Part shown: positions 1 through 7,130 of the stretch, piece after piece
Position numbering within the stretch: position 1 is the first letter of the stretch
Layout: the number at the start of each line of letters is the position of its first letter
Assembly (NCBI GenBank): GCA_002407935.1
Contig: DHPU01000072.1
Location: forward strand, 2,904 to 12,391
From: Peptococcaceae bacterium UBA5356
GTDB taxonomy: Bacteria > Bacillota > Peptococcia > DRI-13 > DTU073
DNA: 9,488 nucleotides
Direction: 5' to 3'
The notes under the pieces: model-generated
Told to the model about the DNA's origin: nothing
The model's input: only the letters and a program-made list of their open reading frames with translations
Databases searched by the model: none
Translations under genes and position numbers: made by a program

Positions 1-565
1 AGAAGTACAGAGCTTGGGATTTGATGCGCTTATTCCGGCGTTGCAGTCCGGGACGATTGATATTGTTGCTTCCGGGATGACAATAGATGAGGACAGAAAA
101 TTACAGGTTGATTTTACGGCACCTTATATTAATTCCGGTTTGGCGCTGGCGGTGGTTAAATCTAATGAAACCATTGCCTCGGAAGCAGATTTAAAGGGAG
201 CACGAGTAGCTGTACAGATTGGTACAACGGGTGCGATGAAGGCTAATGAACTGAAGAAAAAGGGTATTGTCAAGAGTGTGAAGACGTATGATACTATTGA
301 TGTATTGATGGCTGAATTAACTAAAGGCACAGTTGATGCGGTGATTAATGATCTTCCCGTTACGCAGGCCTTTATTAAGAGCGGGCATAGTGAGATTAAA
401 ATCGTAGGTGAGCCCATGAATAGCGAACAGTACGGTTTTGCTGTGGCCAAGGAAAATACCGAGCTTTTAAAGAAGCTGGATGAGGGTTTACAGAAAGTAT
501 TGGAAAGCGGTAAATACGCTGAACTGTTGGAGAAGTATGATCTGCCTGAAAATGCCCGGCCCTAA
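1..565 (+). CDS. Polar amino-acid ABC transporter, substrate-binding protein (5' end outside window)
   Basis: Only the C-terminal 187 codons are present. The frame is open from base 2 and the stop is TAA at 563-565, so the signal peptide and lobe-1 start lie upstream. The protein belongs to the bacterial extracellular solute-binding protein family 3 (GlnH/ArtJ-like), which captures a polar amino acid outside the membrane and delivers it to the permease. Visible family hallmarks are FDALIPALQSG, SGMTIDEDRK (the Arg of this motif normally grips the ligand carboxylate), VDFTAPY, VAVQIGTTG at the hinge, VDAVINDLPV (whose Asp normally binds the ligand amino group), and the C-terminal helix ending in EKYDLPENARP. 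The permease and ATPase genes follow directly, giving the usual binding protein-permease-ATPase order. The ligand (glutamine, arginine or another) cannot be read from this fragment. Family assignment is secure. Confidence 0.93.
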   Translation, partial: EVQSLGFDALIPALQSGTIDIVASGMTIDEDRKLQVDFTAPYINSGLALAVVKSNETIASEADLKGARVAVQIGTTGAMKANELKKKGIVKSVKTYDTIDVLMAELTKGTVDAVINDLPVTQAFIKSGHSEIKIVGEPMNSEQYGFAVAKENTELLKKLDEGLQKVLESGKYAELLEKYDLPENARP

Positions 566-593
566 TTGGTGTTGAGTTAATTGATGTTGAGTC

Positions 594-600
594 AAAGGGG
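594..600 (+). promoter_or_regulatory. Ribosome binding site for the permease with ATT start
   Basis: AAAGGGG at 594-600 is the only good Shine-Dalgarno-like stretch between the binding-protein stop (565) and the conserved permease sequence. It lies 6 bases before an ATT codon at 607 and 9 before an ATT at 610, the normal distance for initiation. It is 19 bases before the out-of-frame ATG at 620, too far to serve that codon. This site is the main reason for placing the permease start at 607. Confidence 0.6.
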
Positions 601-606
601 CGATTT

Positions 607-1293
607 ATTATTAATTATTATGATCTTTTTGTCAAAGTTATTCCACTGCTTTTTTCAGGTGCGATAACAACGATCTGGATTACAGCATCAGCAGTATTTT
701 TAGGAGTGTTGATTGGTACATTAGTAGGACTGGCCCGTCTCTCGGATAGAGTGGTGTTGAGAGCCTTAGCCAGAATATATGTGGATTTTATTCGGGGCAC
801 TCCTTTGCTGGTACAGATTTTTATTATCTATTTGGGTATTCCCAGTCTGCTTTATGTTCTAACCGGAAGCCGCTGGCCCATTAATGTCTATGTAGCCGGA
901 ATCGCTGCTTGCGGGATTAATTCGGGAGCCTATGTGGCGGAAATTGTGAGGGGCGGGATTCAATCCATTGATCGTGGGCAGACGGAGGCGGCACGGTCCC
1001 TTGGCATGACCGGTGCTCAAGCGATGAGGCATGTTGTTTTACCTCAGGCTTTGAAGAGGGTGATTCCTCCTTTGGGTAATGAATTTATTGCGATGCTGAA
1101 AGATACCTCCTTGTTATCGGTAATTGGTGTAGAGGAATTAACCCGTAAAGGGCAGCTGTTTATTGCGGTAACTTTTGCTCCTTTCCCGGTATATATGGGT
1201 ATTTTGTTGATGTATCTGGTGATGACTTTGAGTATTTCACGCCTGGTATCAATGATGGAAAGGAGGTTGGCCGTAAGTGATCGCCGTGACTGA
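607..1293 (+). CDS. Polar amino-acid ABC transporter, permease (non-canonical ATT start proposed)
   Basis: This is an inner-membrane permease of the His/Glu/Gln/Arg/opine family, which forms the channel for the binding protein upstream. It is hydrophobic throughout. An EAARSLG segment (Glu at about residue 127) followed by VVLPQALKRVIPPLGNEFI is the EAA loop that contacts the ATPase. The first ATG/GTG/TTG in frame is GTG at 706, but it lies inside the first membrane helix and would delete conserved sequence (KVIPLLFSGAITTIWIT). The frame is open back to a stop at 547-549 with no ATG, GTG or TTG in between. With ATT at 607, preceded by AAAGGGG, the protein is 228 residues, normal for the family; ATT at 610 is equally possible. 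Alternatives are a missing T in the T-run at 626-630, which would put the ATG at 620 in frame, or a longer coupled reading. The family call is firm and the start is inference. Confidence 0.88.
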   Translation: MINYYDLFVKVIPLLFSGAITTIWITASAVFLGVLIGTLVGLARLSDRVVLRALARIYVDFIRGTPLLVQIFIIYLGIPSLLYVLTGSRWPINVYVAGIAACGINSGAYVAEIVRGGIQSIDRGQTEAARSLGMTGAQAMRHVVLPQALKRVIPPLGNEFIAMLKDTSLLSVIGVEELTRKGQLFIAVTFAPFPVYMGILLMYLVMTLSISRLVSMMERRLAVSDRRD

Positions 1294-1999
1294 TTTAGTT
1301 AAATCTTTTGGTAAGCTGGAGGTTTTAAAGGGAATTACGACGAGGATTAAAGAAAAGGAAGTCGTGGTGGTGATTGGACCGTCCGGTTCCGGCAAAAGTA
1401 CTTTTTTGCGTTGCCTGAACTTTTTAGAAACGCCTACGGCCGGGGAAATAACGATTGATCAGATTTCGGTAACTGATCCGAAGACGAATATTAATACTTT
1501 ACGGGCTGAGGTAGGCATGGTTTTTCAGCGCTTTAATCTTTTCCCACAGATGACGGCTTTAGAAAATATTATACTTGCGCCGATGAAGGTGCGAGGGTTA
1601 GCAAGAGAAGAAGCAGAGGAAAGGGCCTCTGGTTTATTGCAGAAAATTGGTTTGACGGATAAGGCCCATGTTTATCCTGAATCTCTTTCCGGCGGTCAGC
1701 AGCAGAGGGTGGCGATAGCCCGCGCTTTGGCCATGCAGCCGCGTATAATGCTTTTTGACGAGCCGACTTCGGCTTTGGATCCGGAAATGGTAGGAGAGGT
1801 TCTGAACGTGATGAAGGATCTGGCCCGGGAAGGCATGACGATGGTTGTTGTAACACACGAGATGGGCTTTGCGCGCGAGGTGGGTGATCGCGTTTTGTTT
1901 ATGGATGAAGGGCGAATTTTGGAAGAAGGAACCCCGGAAAGTATTTTCAAAGAGGCGCAAAACGAACGAACCAGGGCTTTTTTGAGTAAGATATTATAG
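1277..1999 (+). CDS. Polar amino-acid ABC transporter, ATP-binding protein
   Basis: This 240-residue cytoplasmic ATPase powers the importer and is of the GlnQ/ArtP type. All motifs are intact: Walker A GPSGSGKST (34-42), Q-loop Gln84, signature LSGGQ (137-141), Walker B IMLFDEP (157-163) with Asp161 and Glu162, D-loop SALD (165-168), and switch His194. The C-terminus RTRAFLSKIL is typical of polar amino-acid ATPases. The start is GTG at 1277, 10 bases after AGGAGG (1261-1266), and lies inside the permease gene, so the two overlap by 17 bases and are probably translationally coupled. No terminator is visible after the stop, and the next promoter begins only 20 bases later. The transported amino acid is not determined by this subunit. 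Confidence 0.96.
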   Translation: MIAVTDLVKSFGKLEVLKGITTRIKEKEVVVVIGPSGSGKSTFLRCLNFLETPTAGEITIDQISVTDPKTNINTLRAEVGMVFQRFNLFPQMTALENIILAPMKVRGLAREEAEERASGLLQKIGLTDKAHVYPESLSGGQQQRVAIARALAMQPRIMLFDEPTSALDPEMVGEVLNVMKDLAREGMTMVVVTHEMGFAREVGDRVLFMDEGRILEEGTPESIFKEAQNERTRAFLSKIL

Positions 2000-2018
2000 A
2001 TATTACGGCGGTATTTGT

Positions 2019-2047
2019 TTGACTTCATTTTCAAGAAATGCTATAAT
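2019..2047 (+). promoter_or_regulatory. Sigma-A promoter of the cold-shock gene
   Basis: The -35 box is TTGACT (2019-2024) and the -10 box is TATAAT (2042-2047), 17 bases apart. TG at 2039-2040 makes it an extended -10. This is close to the ideal housekeeping promoter. Transcription should start near 2054, giving a leader of roughly 45 bases, much shorter than the long temperature-sensing leader of E. coli cspA. It overlaps no gene and points straight at the cold-shock gene. Confidence 0.85.
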
Positions 2048-2099
2048 CATTGGAGCGGAGTTATTTCTGCTTAGTTATTTTTTAGGAGGAATGTTTTCG

Positions 2100-2297
2100 A
2101 TGCAAGGAAAAGTTAAATGGTTCAACAAAGAAAAAGGGTATGGATTTATTGAAAGAGAAGATGGGGACGACGTATTCGTACATTTTTCGGCAATTCAGGA
2201 GGAAGGTTTCAAAACTTTGTATGAAGGGGATACGGTAGAGTTTGAAATTGTTGAAGGCCCTAAAGGATTGCAGGCTGCTAACGTTACCAAGGCCTAA
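2100..2297 (+). CDS. Cold-shock family RNA chaperone (Csp)
   Basis: This is a 65-residue single cold-shock domain protein that binds single-stranded RNA and DNA and melts secondary structure. RNP1 is KGYGFIE (12-18) and RNP2 is VFVHFS (25-30); the MQGKVKWFNKEKGYGFI start and the LQAANVTKA end are standard for Csp proteins. Two ATGs are in frame. The one at 2091 is only one base from AGGAGG (2084-2089), whereas the one at 2100 is 10 bases away and gives the conserved N-terminus, so 2100 is chosen. It is transcribed alone, from the extended -10 promoter upstream to the terminator at 2346-2375. The paralogue letter (CspA/B/C/D) cannot be assigned. Confidence 0.97.
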   Translation: MQGKVKWFNKEKGYGFIEREDGDDVFVHFSAIQEEGFKTLYEGDTVEFEIVEGPKGLQAANVTKA

Positions 2298-2345
2298 TTA
2301 TAAGTTAAAGGTAAATTTAAATTAAATGTAAATGCAGATAGTATT

Positions 2346-2375
2346 CCCCCGGTATGGTTTAATACCGGGGGTTTT
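2346..2375 (+). terminator. Intrinsic terminator of the cold-shock gene
   Basis: A perfect 10-bp stem pairs CCCCCGGTAT (2346-2355) with ATACCGGGGG (2362-2371). The loop is GGTTTA and the stem is followed at once by TTTT. It lies 48 bases after the csp stop and ends that transcript. Confidence 0.93.
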
Positions 2376-2463
2376 ATTTGCCCTCGGCACGGGCAATAAT
2401 GACGGATAATTCAATTGCGGCGGGAATAGCTTGGTATTACTATTTTATTTCTTTATTTTTTAT
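2376..2463. other. AT-rich spacer between csp terminator and hpf promoter
   Basis: No gene is seen here. It holds a small hairpin, TTGCCC (2378-2383) with GGGCAA (2391-2396) and a 7-base loop. It also holds a weak housekeeping promoter-like pair, TTGCGG (2415-2420) and TACTAT (2438-2443) with a 17-base spacer; this matches consensus at only 3 and 4 of 6 positions and is too weak to call on its own. Confidence 0.5.
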
Positions 2464-2492
2464 GCAGGATTTTTCTTGCAAAAGGGGAATAT
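2464..2492 (+). promoter_or_regulatory. Sigma-H-type promoter upstream of hpf
   Basis: GCAGGATTT (2464-2472) fits the -35 pattern RnAGGAwWW, and GGGGAATAT (2484-2492) fits the -10 pattern RnnGAATww. They are separated by 11 bases, inside the 11-12 accepted for sigma-H of Bacillus subtilis. Established knowledge: the B. subtilis hpf gene (yvyD) is transcribed by sigma-H as well as sigma-B, so the location makes sense. It implies induction on entry into stationary phase. The sigma factor itself is inferred. Confidence 0.65.
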
Positions 2493-2537
2493 TTATATAG
2501 ACGAAGAGAATATAGAATCGTGGAAGGAGTGAAGTAT

Positions 2538-3107
2538 ATGAAGTTTCAGTTTAGAGGTAAAAACATTCAGGTTACAGATGGTTTAAAGGAACATGTAGAA
2601 AAAAAGTTAGGCAAGCTAGATAAGTATTTTGATAATTCTCCTGAGGCTGTTGTTGCTTTGATAGTGGAGAAAGAACGTCATCGTGTGGAAGTGACCATTC
2701 CGCTAAACGGATATATATTACGCGGGGAAGAAGAGTCGCCTGATATGTATTCTTCGGTAGATTTAGTGATAGATAAAATCGAAAGACAGATGGAAAAATA
2801 TAAAACACGTCTGAGTAAGAAAGTAAAAGGATTAAGCGTAAGAAATATTGCGACAAGTGCGGAGAAATTATTGCCGGGAATTCCGGGGATGCCGGTAAAT
2901 TCCGAATTTCCGGAAGAAGATAGCCCTTGTTTGGTGCGGACGAAGCGTTTTGCTTTTAAACCCATGATGGCTGAGGAAGCCATTATGCAGATGAATTTAC
3001 TTAGTCATGGCTTTTTCGTTTTTTCTAATGCCGAAACAGAAGAAATTAATGTGGTATATCGCCGTAAAGATGGAAATTATGGTTTGATTGAGCCGGATAT
3101 AGATTAG
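2538..3107 (+). CDS. hpf: Ribosome hibernation promoting factor, long form
   Basis: This 189-residue cytoplasmic protein binds the 30S subunit and, in its long form, joins two 70S ribosomes into inactive 100S dimers. The N-terminal S30AE domain (about 1-100) begins MKFQFRGKNIQVTDGLKEHVEKK and carries the basic helix region ERQMEKYKTRLSKK. A linker rich in Gly, Pro and Glu (about 105-130) joins it to the C-terminal dimerisation domain (about 131-189), with VRTKRFAFKPM, EEAIMQMNLLSHGFFVFSN and NVVYRRKDGNYGLIEP all conserved. ATG at 2538 is chosen because GGAG (2526-2529) lies 8 bases upstream; GTG at 2520 has no site and adds non-conserved residues. It appears to form its own unit between a sigma-H-type promoter and a strong hairpin. 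The order hpf-secA-prfB is common in Firmicutes. Confidence 0.96.
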   Translation: MKFQFRGKNIQVTDGLKEHVEKKLGKLDKYFDNSPEAVVALIVEKERHRVEVTIPLNGYILRGEEESPDMYSSVDLVIDKIERQMEKYKTRLSKKVKGLSVRNIATSAEKLLPGIPGMPVNSEFPEEDSPCLVRTKRFAFKPMMAEEAIMQMNLLSHGFFVFSNAETEEINVVYRRKDGNYGLIEPDID

Positions 3108-3124
3108 TTTAAAGGTTAGTTTAC

Positions 3125-3172
3125 AAAACACCTCTGGCGTGGAGCGAAAGGGATCCACGCCAGAGGTGTTTT
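3125..3172 (+). terminator. Long-hairpin terminator after hpf
   Basis: A perfect 19-bp stem runs from 3125-3143 (starting AAAACACCTC) to 3154-3172 (ending GAGGTGTTTT) around a 10-base purine-rich loop. The terminal T4 is part of the stem and is followed by GGGG, so it can act as terminator with its A/T base pairs at the foot. Because it is symmetric with A4 on the other side, it could work in both directions. It begins 17 bases after the hpf stop. Confidence 0.8.
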
Positions 3173-3192
3173 GGGGAGAAAAGCATTTATAA

Positions 3193-3221
3193 TTGCACCT
3201 GATTAAACATCATGTTAAAAT
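3193..3221 (+). promoter_or_regulatory. Probable sigma-A promoter for the secA-prfB-transketolase unit
   Basis: TTGCAC (3193-3198) and TAAAAT (3216-3221) are 17 bases apart, with TG at 3213-3214 giving an extended -10. The -35 is weak (3 of 6) and the -10 good (5 of 6). It lies between the hpf hairpin and the secA start and would give a leader of about 50 bases. It is the best candidate in the interval. Confidence 0.55.
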
Positions 3222-3279
3222 TAAGAGATGGTGGTAAAAAGCGAGCATATTTTAATTATTTGAAAGTAGGTGCAGGGTA

Positions 3280-5949
3280 GTGGCGTGGGAGTTTTTAAAA
3301 AATATTTTTGATATAAATGCGAAAGAGATTAAGCGGTTAAGTAAAAAGGTTGAGGTTATTAATCGTCTGGAAGACGGTTTGAGAGCACTTAGTAATGAGC
3401 AGTTACAGGGTAAAACAATTGAATTTAAAGAACGTTTGGCTAATGGTGAAACTTTTGATGACCTTCTGCCGGAGGCTTTTGCTGTAGTGCGGGAAGCTTC
3501 TAGGAGGGTCTTGGGGTTACGCCATTTTGATGTGCAGCTGATAGGGGGAATGGTTCTTCATGAGGGCGATATTGCCGAGATGAAGACAGGGGAAGGAAAA
3601 ACGTTGGTAGCTACTCTGCCTACGTATCTTAATGCCCTGACGGGAAAAGGGGTACACATTGTTACGGTAAATGATTATTTGGCGAAACGTGATAGTGAGT
3701 GGATGGGCCAGATTTATAAATTTTTGGGGCTGTCTATAGGTTTAATTGTGCATGGGCTAGACTTTGAGGAAAGAAGAACAGCTTATGCTGCCGATATTAC
3801 TTATGGGACGAATAATGAATTTGGTTTTGATTATTTGCGTGACAATATGGTTGCCCATCCGGAGCATTTGGTGCAGCGAGCACTGCATTATGCGATTGTG
3901 GACGAGGTAGACAGTATTTTGATTGATGAAGCGCGTACTCCTTTGATTATTTCGGGGGCAGGGGATAAACCGAAGGATCTTTATGGGAAAGTGGCGAGGG
4001 TTATTCCCCGTTTAAAGAAGGACGTTGATTTCAATGTAGACGAAAAAGCTAAGGTGGTAACGTTAACCGAGGAAGGGGTCAGCAGGGTTGAACAAATGAC
4101 CGGGGTGGAAAACCTTTATGATGATGTCAATATTGAGTTGAGCCATCATGTTAATCAGGCTTTGCATGCCCATGCCTTGATGAAGCGGGATGTGGATTAT
4201 GTCGTTAAAGATGGGCAGATTATTATTGTGGATGAGTTTACGGGCCGTTTGATGTATGGCCGCCGTTACAGTGAGGGATTGCACCAGGCGATTGAGGCTA
4301 AGGAAGGAGTGAAGATTGAGAAAGAATCTCAGACCTTGGCCACCATTACTTTTCAAAATTATTTCCGGATGTACGAAAAATTAGCCGGAATGACGGGTAC
4401 TGCCGTGACAGAGGAAGAGGAATTCAGAAAGATTTATAAACTGGATGTAACGGTTGTCCCTACTAATCAGGAGATGATCCGTGAAGATACGCCTGATGTG
4501 ATTTACCGCACTGAGGAAGGTAAATTTAGGGCTGCGGTAGAGGAAATTGCCGAGTGCCATGAAAAGGGGCAGCCTGTTTTGGTGGGTACGATCTCGATTG
4601 AAAGGTCAGAAATTTTAAGCAAACTGTTGCAGGAAAAAGGCATAGCGCATCAGGTTTTGAATGCGAAGTATCATGAAATGGAAGCGCAGATTGTGGCTCA
4701 GGCCGGAAGGAAAGGAGCTGTCACGGTTTCCACGAATATGGCCGGCCGCGGTACGGATATTATTTTGGGAGGAAACCCCGGCTTTTTAACCCGCTTAGAG
4801 ATGCAGGAGCAGGGTTATGCTTCGTTGCTAATTGAAGAGGCTGCTAGCCGTAGTGTGGTGGATGATGAAGAGATTTTGCAGGCACGGGAACATTATCAAA
4901 AAACATATGAGCAAAAGCAGCAAGAAACTGGTCGGGAGCACGAAGAGGTTATTCAATTAGGGGGCTTGCATATTATCGGGACAGAGCGTCATGAAAGCCG
5001 CCGGATTGATAATCAGTTGAGAGGTCGGGCCGGACGGCAGGGCGACCCGGGCTCCAGTCAGTTTTATATTTCGATGGAAGATGATTTGATGCGCCTTTTC
5101 GGGGCGGAAAACATCACGGGGCTGATGGATAAGCTGGGCATGGATGACGAGATGCCTATTGAGAATAAGATGATTTCCAGGGCGATCGAAAATGCCCAGA
5201 GAAGAGTGGAAGCTCGTAACTTTGATCTGCGGAAGAATGTTTTGGAATATGATGATGTGATGAATCAGCAGAGAGAGGTTATTTATAAGCAACGCCGTAG
5301 TGTCCTGATGGGTGAGGATATTAAGGAAAATGTTCTTGATATGATTGAGAAAGTAGTTAGCAAGACCATAGATGGTTTTACCGGTGGCAGTAATTATCCG
5401 GAAGAATGGGATTTGAAGAGCTTATTAGATAAGGCCCGTTTGTTCTTTTTGCCTAATCACCGTTTTTCTGTGGAAGATCTGGCGAAATTGGATAATCAAG
5501 AGGTACGTGATTTATTGCTGGAAAAAGCCATGGAAGGTTATCAGGAGAGGGAAACGGAACTGGGCGTAGATAATATGCGGGAACTGGAGCGGCTGGTGAC
5601 TCTGCGTGTGGTTGATGAGAAATGGATGGGGCATTTGGATGCCATGGATCAGCTGCGGCAAGGAATCGGCTTGCGGGCCTATGGGCAGAGAGATCCGTTG
5701 GTGGAATACAAGTATGAGGCCTATAATATGTTTAATCAGATGGTTGAAGAAATTCAGGAAGATATTGTGAGATATGTTTATCATGTTTCAGTTGTGGAAA
5801 GACCTCAGGAGCGACGGGATTTGGTGGAAAACCGTGCTGATGAAGGAGCGGTAAAAAGAGAACCTCGGCATGTGGAAAAAATAGGCAGGAATGATCTGTG
5901 CCCATGTGGTAGTGGAAAAAAATATAAAAAATGTTGTGGAAAAGGGTAG
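3280..5949 (+). CDS. secA: Preprotein translocase ATPase SecA
   Basis: This 889-residue motor binds SecYEG at the membrane and pushes unfolded secretory proteins through it by ATP hydrolysis. Nucleotide-binding fold 1 has Walker A MKTGEGKT (101-108), TVNDYLAKRD and DEVDSILIDEARTPLIISG with the Walker B Asp-Glu at 208-209. Fold 2 has MAGRGTDIILGG (from 487) and the arginine-finger region LRGRAGRQGDPGSSQF (Arg581 onward). The helical scaffold and wing region carries GHLDAMDQLRQGIGLRAYGQRDP. The C-terminus ends in a zinc-binding tail, CPCGSGKKYKKCC (Cys874, 876, 885, 886), which in other bacteria contacts SecB or ribosomes and lipids. The start is GTG at 3280, with AGTAGGTG about 8 bases upstream, giving MAWEFLKNIFD, aligned with the usual SecA N-terminus. 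The protein is complete and the motifs are intact. Confidence 0.98.
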   Translation: MAWEFLKNIFDINAKEIKRLSKKVEVINRLEDGLRALSNEQLQGKTIEFKERLANGETFDDLLPEAFAVVREASRRVLGLRHFDVQLIGGMVLHEGDIAEMKTGEGKTLVATLPTYLNALTGKGVHIVTVNDYLAKRDSEWMGQIYKFLGLSIGLIVHGLDFEERRTAYAADITYGTNNEFGFDYLRDNMVAHPEHLVQRALHYAIVDEVDSILIDEARTPLIISGAGDKPKDLYGKVARVIPRLKKDVDFNVDEKAKVVTLTEEGVSRVEQMTGVENLYDDVNIELSHHVNQALHAHALMKRDVDYVVKDGQIIIVDEFTGRLMYGRRYSEGLHQAIEAKEGVKIEKESQTLATITFQNYFRMYEKLAGMTGTAVTEEEEFRKIYKLDVTVVPTNQEMIREDTPDVIYRTEEGKFRAAVEEIAECHEKGQPVLVGTISIERSEILSKLLQEKGIAHQVLNAKYHEMEAQIVAQAGRKGAVTVSTNMAGRGTDIILGGNPGFLTRLEMQEQGYASLLIEEAASRSVVDDEEILQAREHYQKTYEQKQQETGREHEEVIQLGGLHIIGTERHESRRIDNQLRGRAGRQGDPGSSQFYISMEDDLMRLFGAENITGLMDKLGMDDEMPIENKMISRAIENAQRRVEARNFDLRKNVLEYDDVMNQQREVIYKQRRSVLMGEDIKENVLDMIEKVVSKTIDGFTGGSNYPEEWDLKSLLDKARLFFLPNHRFSVEDLAKLDNQEVRDLLLEKAMEGYQERETELGVDNMRELERLVTLRVVDEKWMGHLDAMDQLRQGIGLRAYGQRDPLVEYKYEAYNMFNQMVEEIQEDIVRYVYHVSVVERPQERRDLVENRADEGAVKREPRHVEKIGRNDLCPCGSGKKYKKCCGKG

Positions 5950-5955
5950 GAGAAA

Positions 5956-7099
5956 ATGGTAATATTAGATTTGAAACGAGAATTGGAAAAAGCTAGGATT
6001 AGACTTGAGAATTCCAGGGGGTCTCTTTGACATCCCTGGTAAAGAGCAGTTGGCAGCGGAATTAGAAGCAAAAATGTCGTCACCTTCCTTTTGGGATAAT
6101 CAGGAGGAAGCGCAAAAGGTGGCGCAAAAAGTAACGGTTTTAAAGAATAAAATTCAGGGATATAATAGTCTGAAGGGTAAGCTGGAGGATATAGAGGCTT
6201 TTTATGAGCTTAGTCAAGAGGAAAGTGCGGGAGAGGACGACGAAGAGGTAAAGGAATATAGGGCAGAGGCGGAGAAGGCTTTGGCACAGCTGGTGACAGA
6301 GCTTGATGCGTTGGAATTACAGCTTCTTTTCAGTGATAAATATGATGCCGGTAATGTGATTCTTTCTCTACATTCAGGAGCAGGCGGGACGGAGTCTCAG
6401 GATTGGACAGATATGTTATTAAGGATGTATACTCGTTGGGCAGAAAGAAAAGGCTTTAGTGTGGAGATGCTGGATTATCTGCCGGGTGATGAAGCCGGGG
6501 TGAAAAGTGCCACCTTATTGATTAAAGGAGAAAATGCTTATGGCCACTTGAAGGTGGAAAAGGGGGTTCATCGTTTAGTAAGAATTTCGCCTTTTGATGC
6601 TTCGGGAAGACGTCATACTTCCTTTTCGGCCGTGGATGTCTTGCCGGAAGTGGATGATGAGGTGGAAGGAATTGTTTTGAATTGGGATGAAATAAAAGTA
6701 GATACTTATCGTTCCGGCGGCGCCGGCGGTCAGCACGTGAATAAAACAGATTCTGCAGTGCGAATGACGCATTTTCCTACGGGAATAGTGGTACAATGTC
6801 AGAATGAACGCTCGCAGATTTCTAATAGAGCTTCCTGTGAAAAGATTTTGAAGGCGAAGTTGTTGGCATTAAAACGGCAGGAGCAGGAAAAGGAATTAGC
6901 CGGAATACGGGGAGAACAGCATGAAATAGGCTGGGGCAGTCAGATTCGTTCCTATGTTTTTCACCCTTATAGTATGGTGAAGGATCATCGTACCGGGATG
7001 GAGATAGGGAATGTTTATAGTGTGATGGACGGAGAATTAGATCCTTTTATTGACGCTTATTTACGTATGGCAGCAGTTCGAGGACAGCGAGATAGTTAA
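5956..7099 (+). CDS. prfB: Peptide chain release factor 2, made by programmed +1 frameshift
   Basis: RF2 reads UGA and UAA stop codons and triggers peptide release on the ribosome. Translation starts at ATG 5956, six bases after the secA stop, with AGGAG overlapping that stop. After 24 codons it meets TGA at 6028-6030; ribosomes shift +1 and continue with GAC at 6029 to TAA at 7097-7099, giving 380 residues. The stop-reading tripeptide SPF is at about 211-213 and the catalytic GGQ at about 257-259 (numbering of the shifted product), both intact and placed as in other RF2s. The 24-codon leader (MVILDLKRELEKARIRLE...) matches the usual N-terminus. The C-terminus runs about 10 residues past the usual DPFIDAYLR end, with MAAVRGQRDS. 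The secA-prfB pairing is standard in Firmicutes. Production is self-regulated: low RF2 favours the shift. Confidence 0.96.
6016..6031 (+). promoter_or_regulatory. prfB: RF2 +1 frameshift signal
   Basis: AGGGGG (6016-6021) acts as an internal Shine-Dalgarno-like stimulator. Three bases later comes the slippery CTT (6025-6027) followed by TGA-C (6028-6031). Spacing and bases match the classic E. coli prfB site (AGGGGG, three bases, CUU UGA C). The tRNA-Leu slips from CTT to TTT and translation resumes at GAC for Asp. Annotation that ignores it would start the protein at TTG 6005 or call a broken gene. Confidence 0.95.
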
Positions 7100-7130
7100 T
7101 TTAGACAGGGAAGATAGGGAGGTATCATTG

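Noticed and set aside
620..667. ATG 620 as the permease start
   Set aside because: Its frame ends at TAA (664-666) after 15 codons unless a base is missing from the T-run at 626-630, and it is too far from AAAGGGG.
1634..1960. Minus-strand open frames under the ATPase gene
   Set aside because: They are shadows of a strongly conserved plus-strand gene; no ribosome binding sites or recognisable protein features.
2019..2099. Longer cold-shock protein starting at TTG 2019 or ATG 2091
   Set aside because: 2019 is inside the promoter -35 box, and ATG 2091 is one base from AGGAGG; ATG 2100 gives the standard 65-residue protein.
2415..2443. Housekeeping promoter TTGCGG/TACTAT for hpf
   Set aside because: It matches consensus in only 3 and 4 of 6 positions; the sigma-H-type site nearer the gene fits much better.
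3125..3172. Hpf-secA hairpin as a copy of the same repeat as the palindrome at 8981-9027
   Set aside because: The arm sequences are unrelated; each stands alone in this window.
6005..7099. prfB read as a simple gene from TTG 6005
   Set aside because: The true N-terminus lies in the other frame from ATG 5956; the standard RF2 frameshift signal explains the break.
7050..7130. Transketolase N-subunit starting at 7050 inside prfB
   Set aside because: The extra residues have no family similarity, and ATG 7131 has a proper ribosome binding site.
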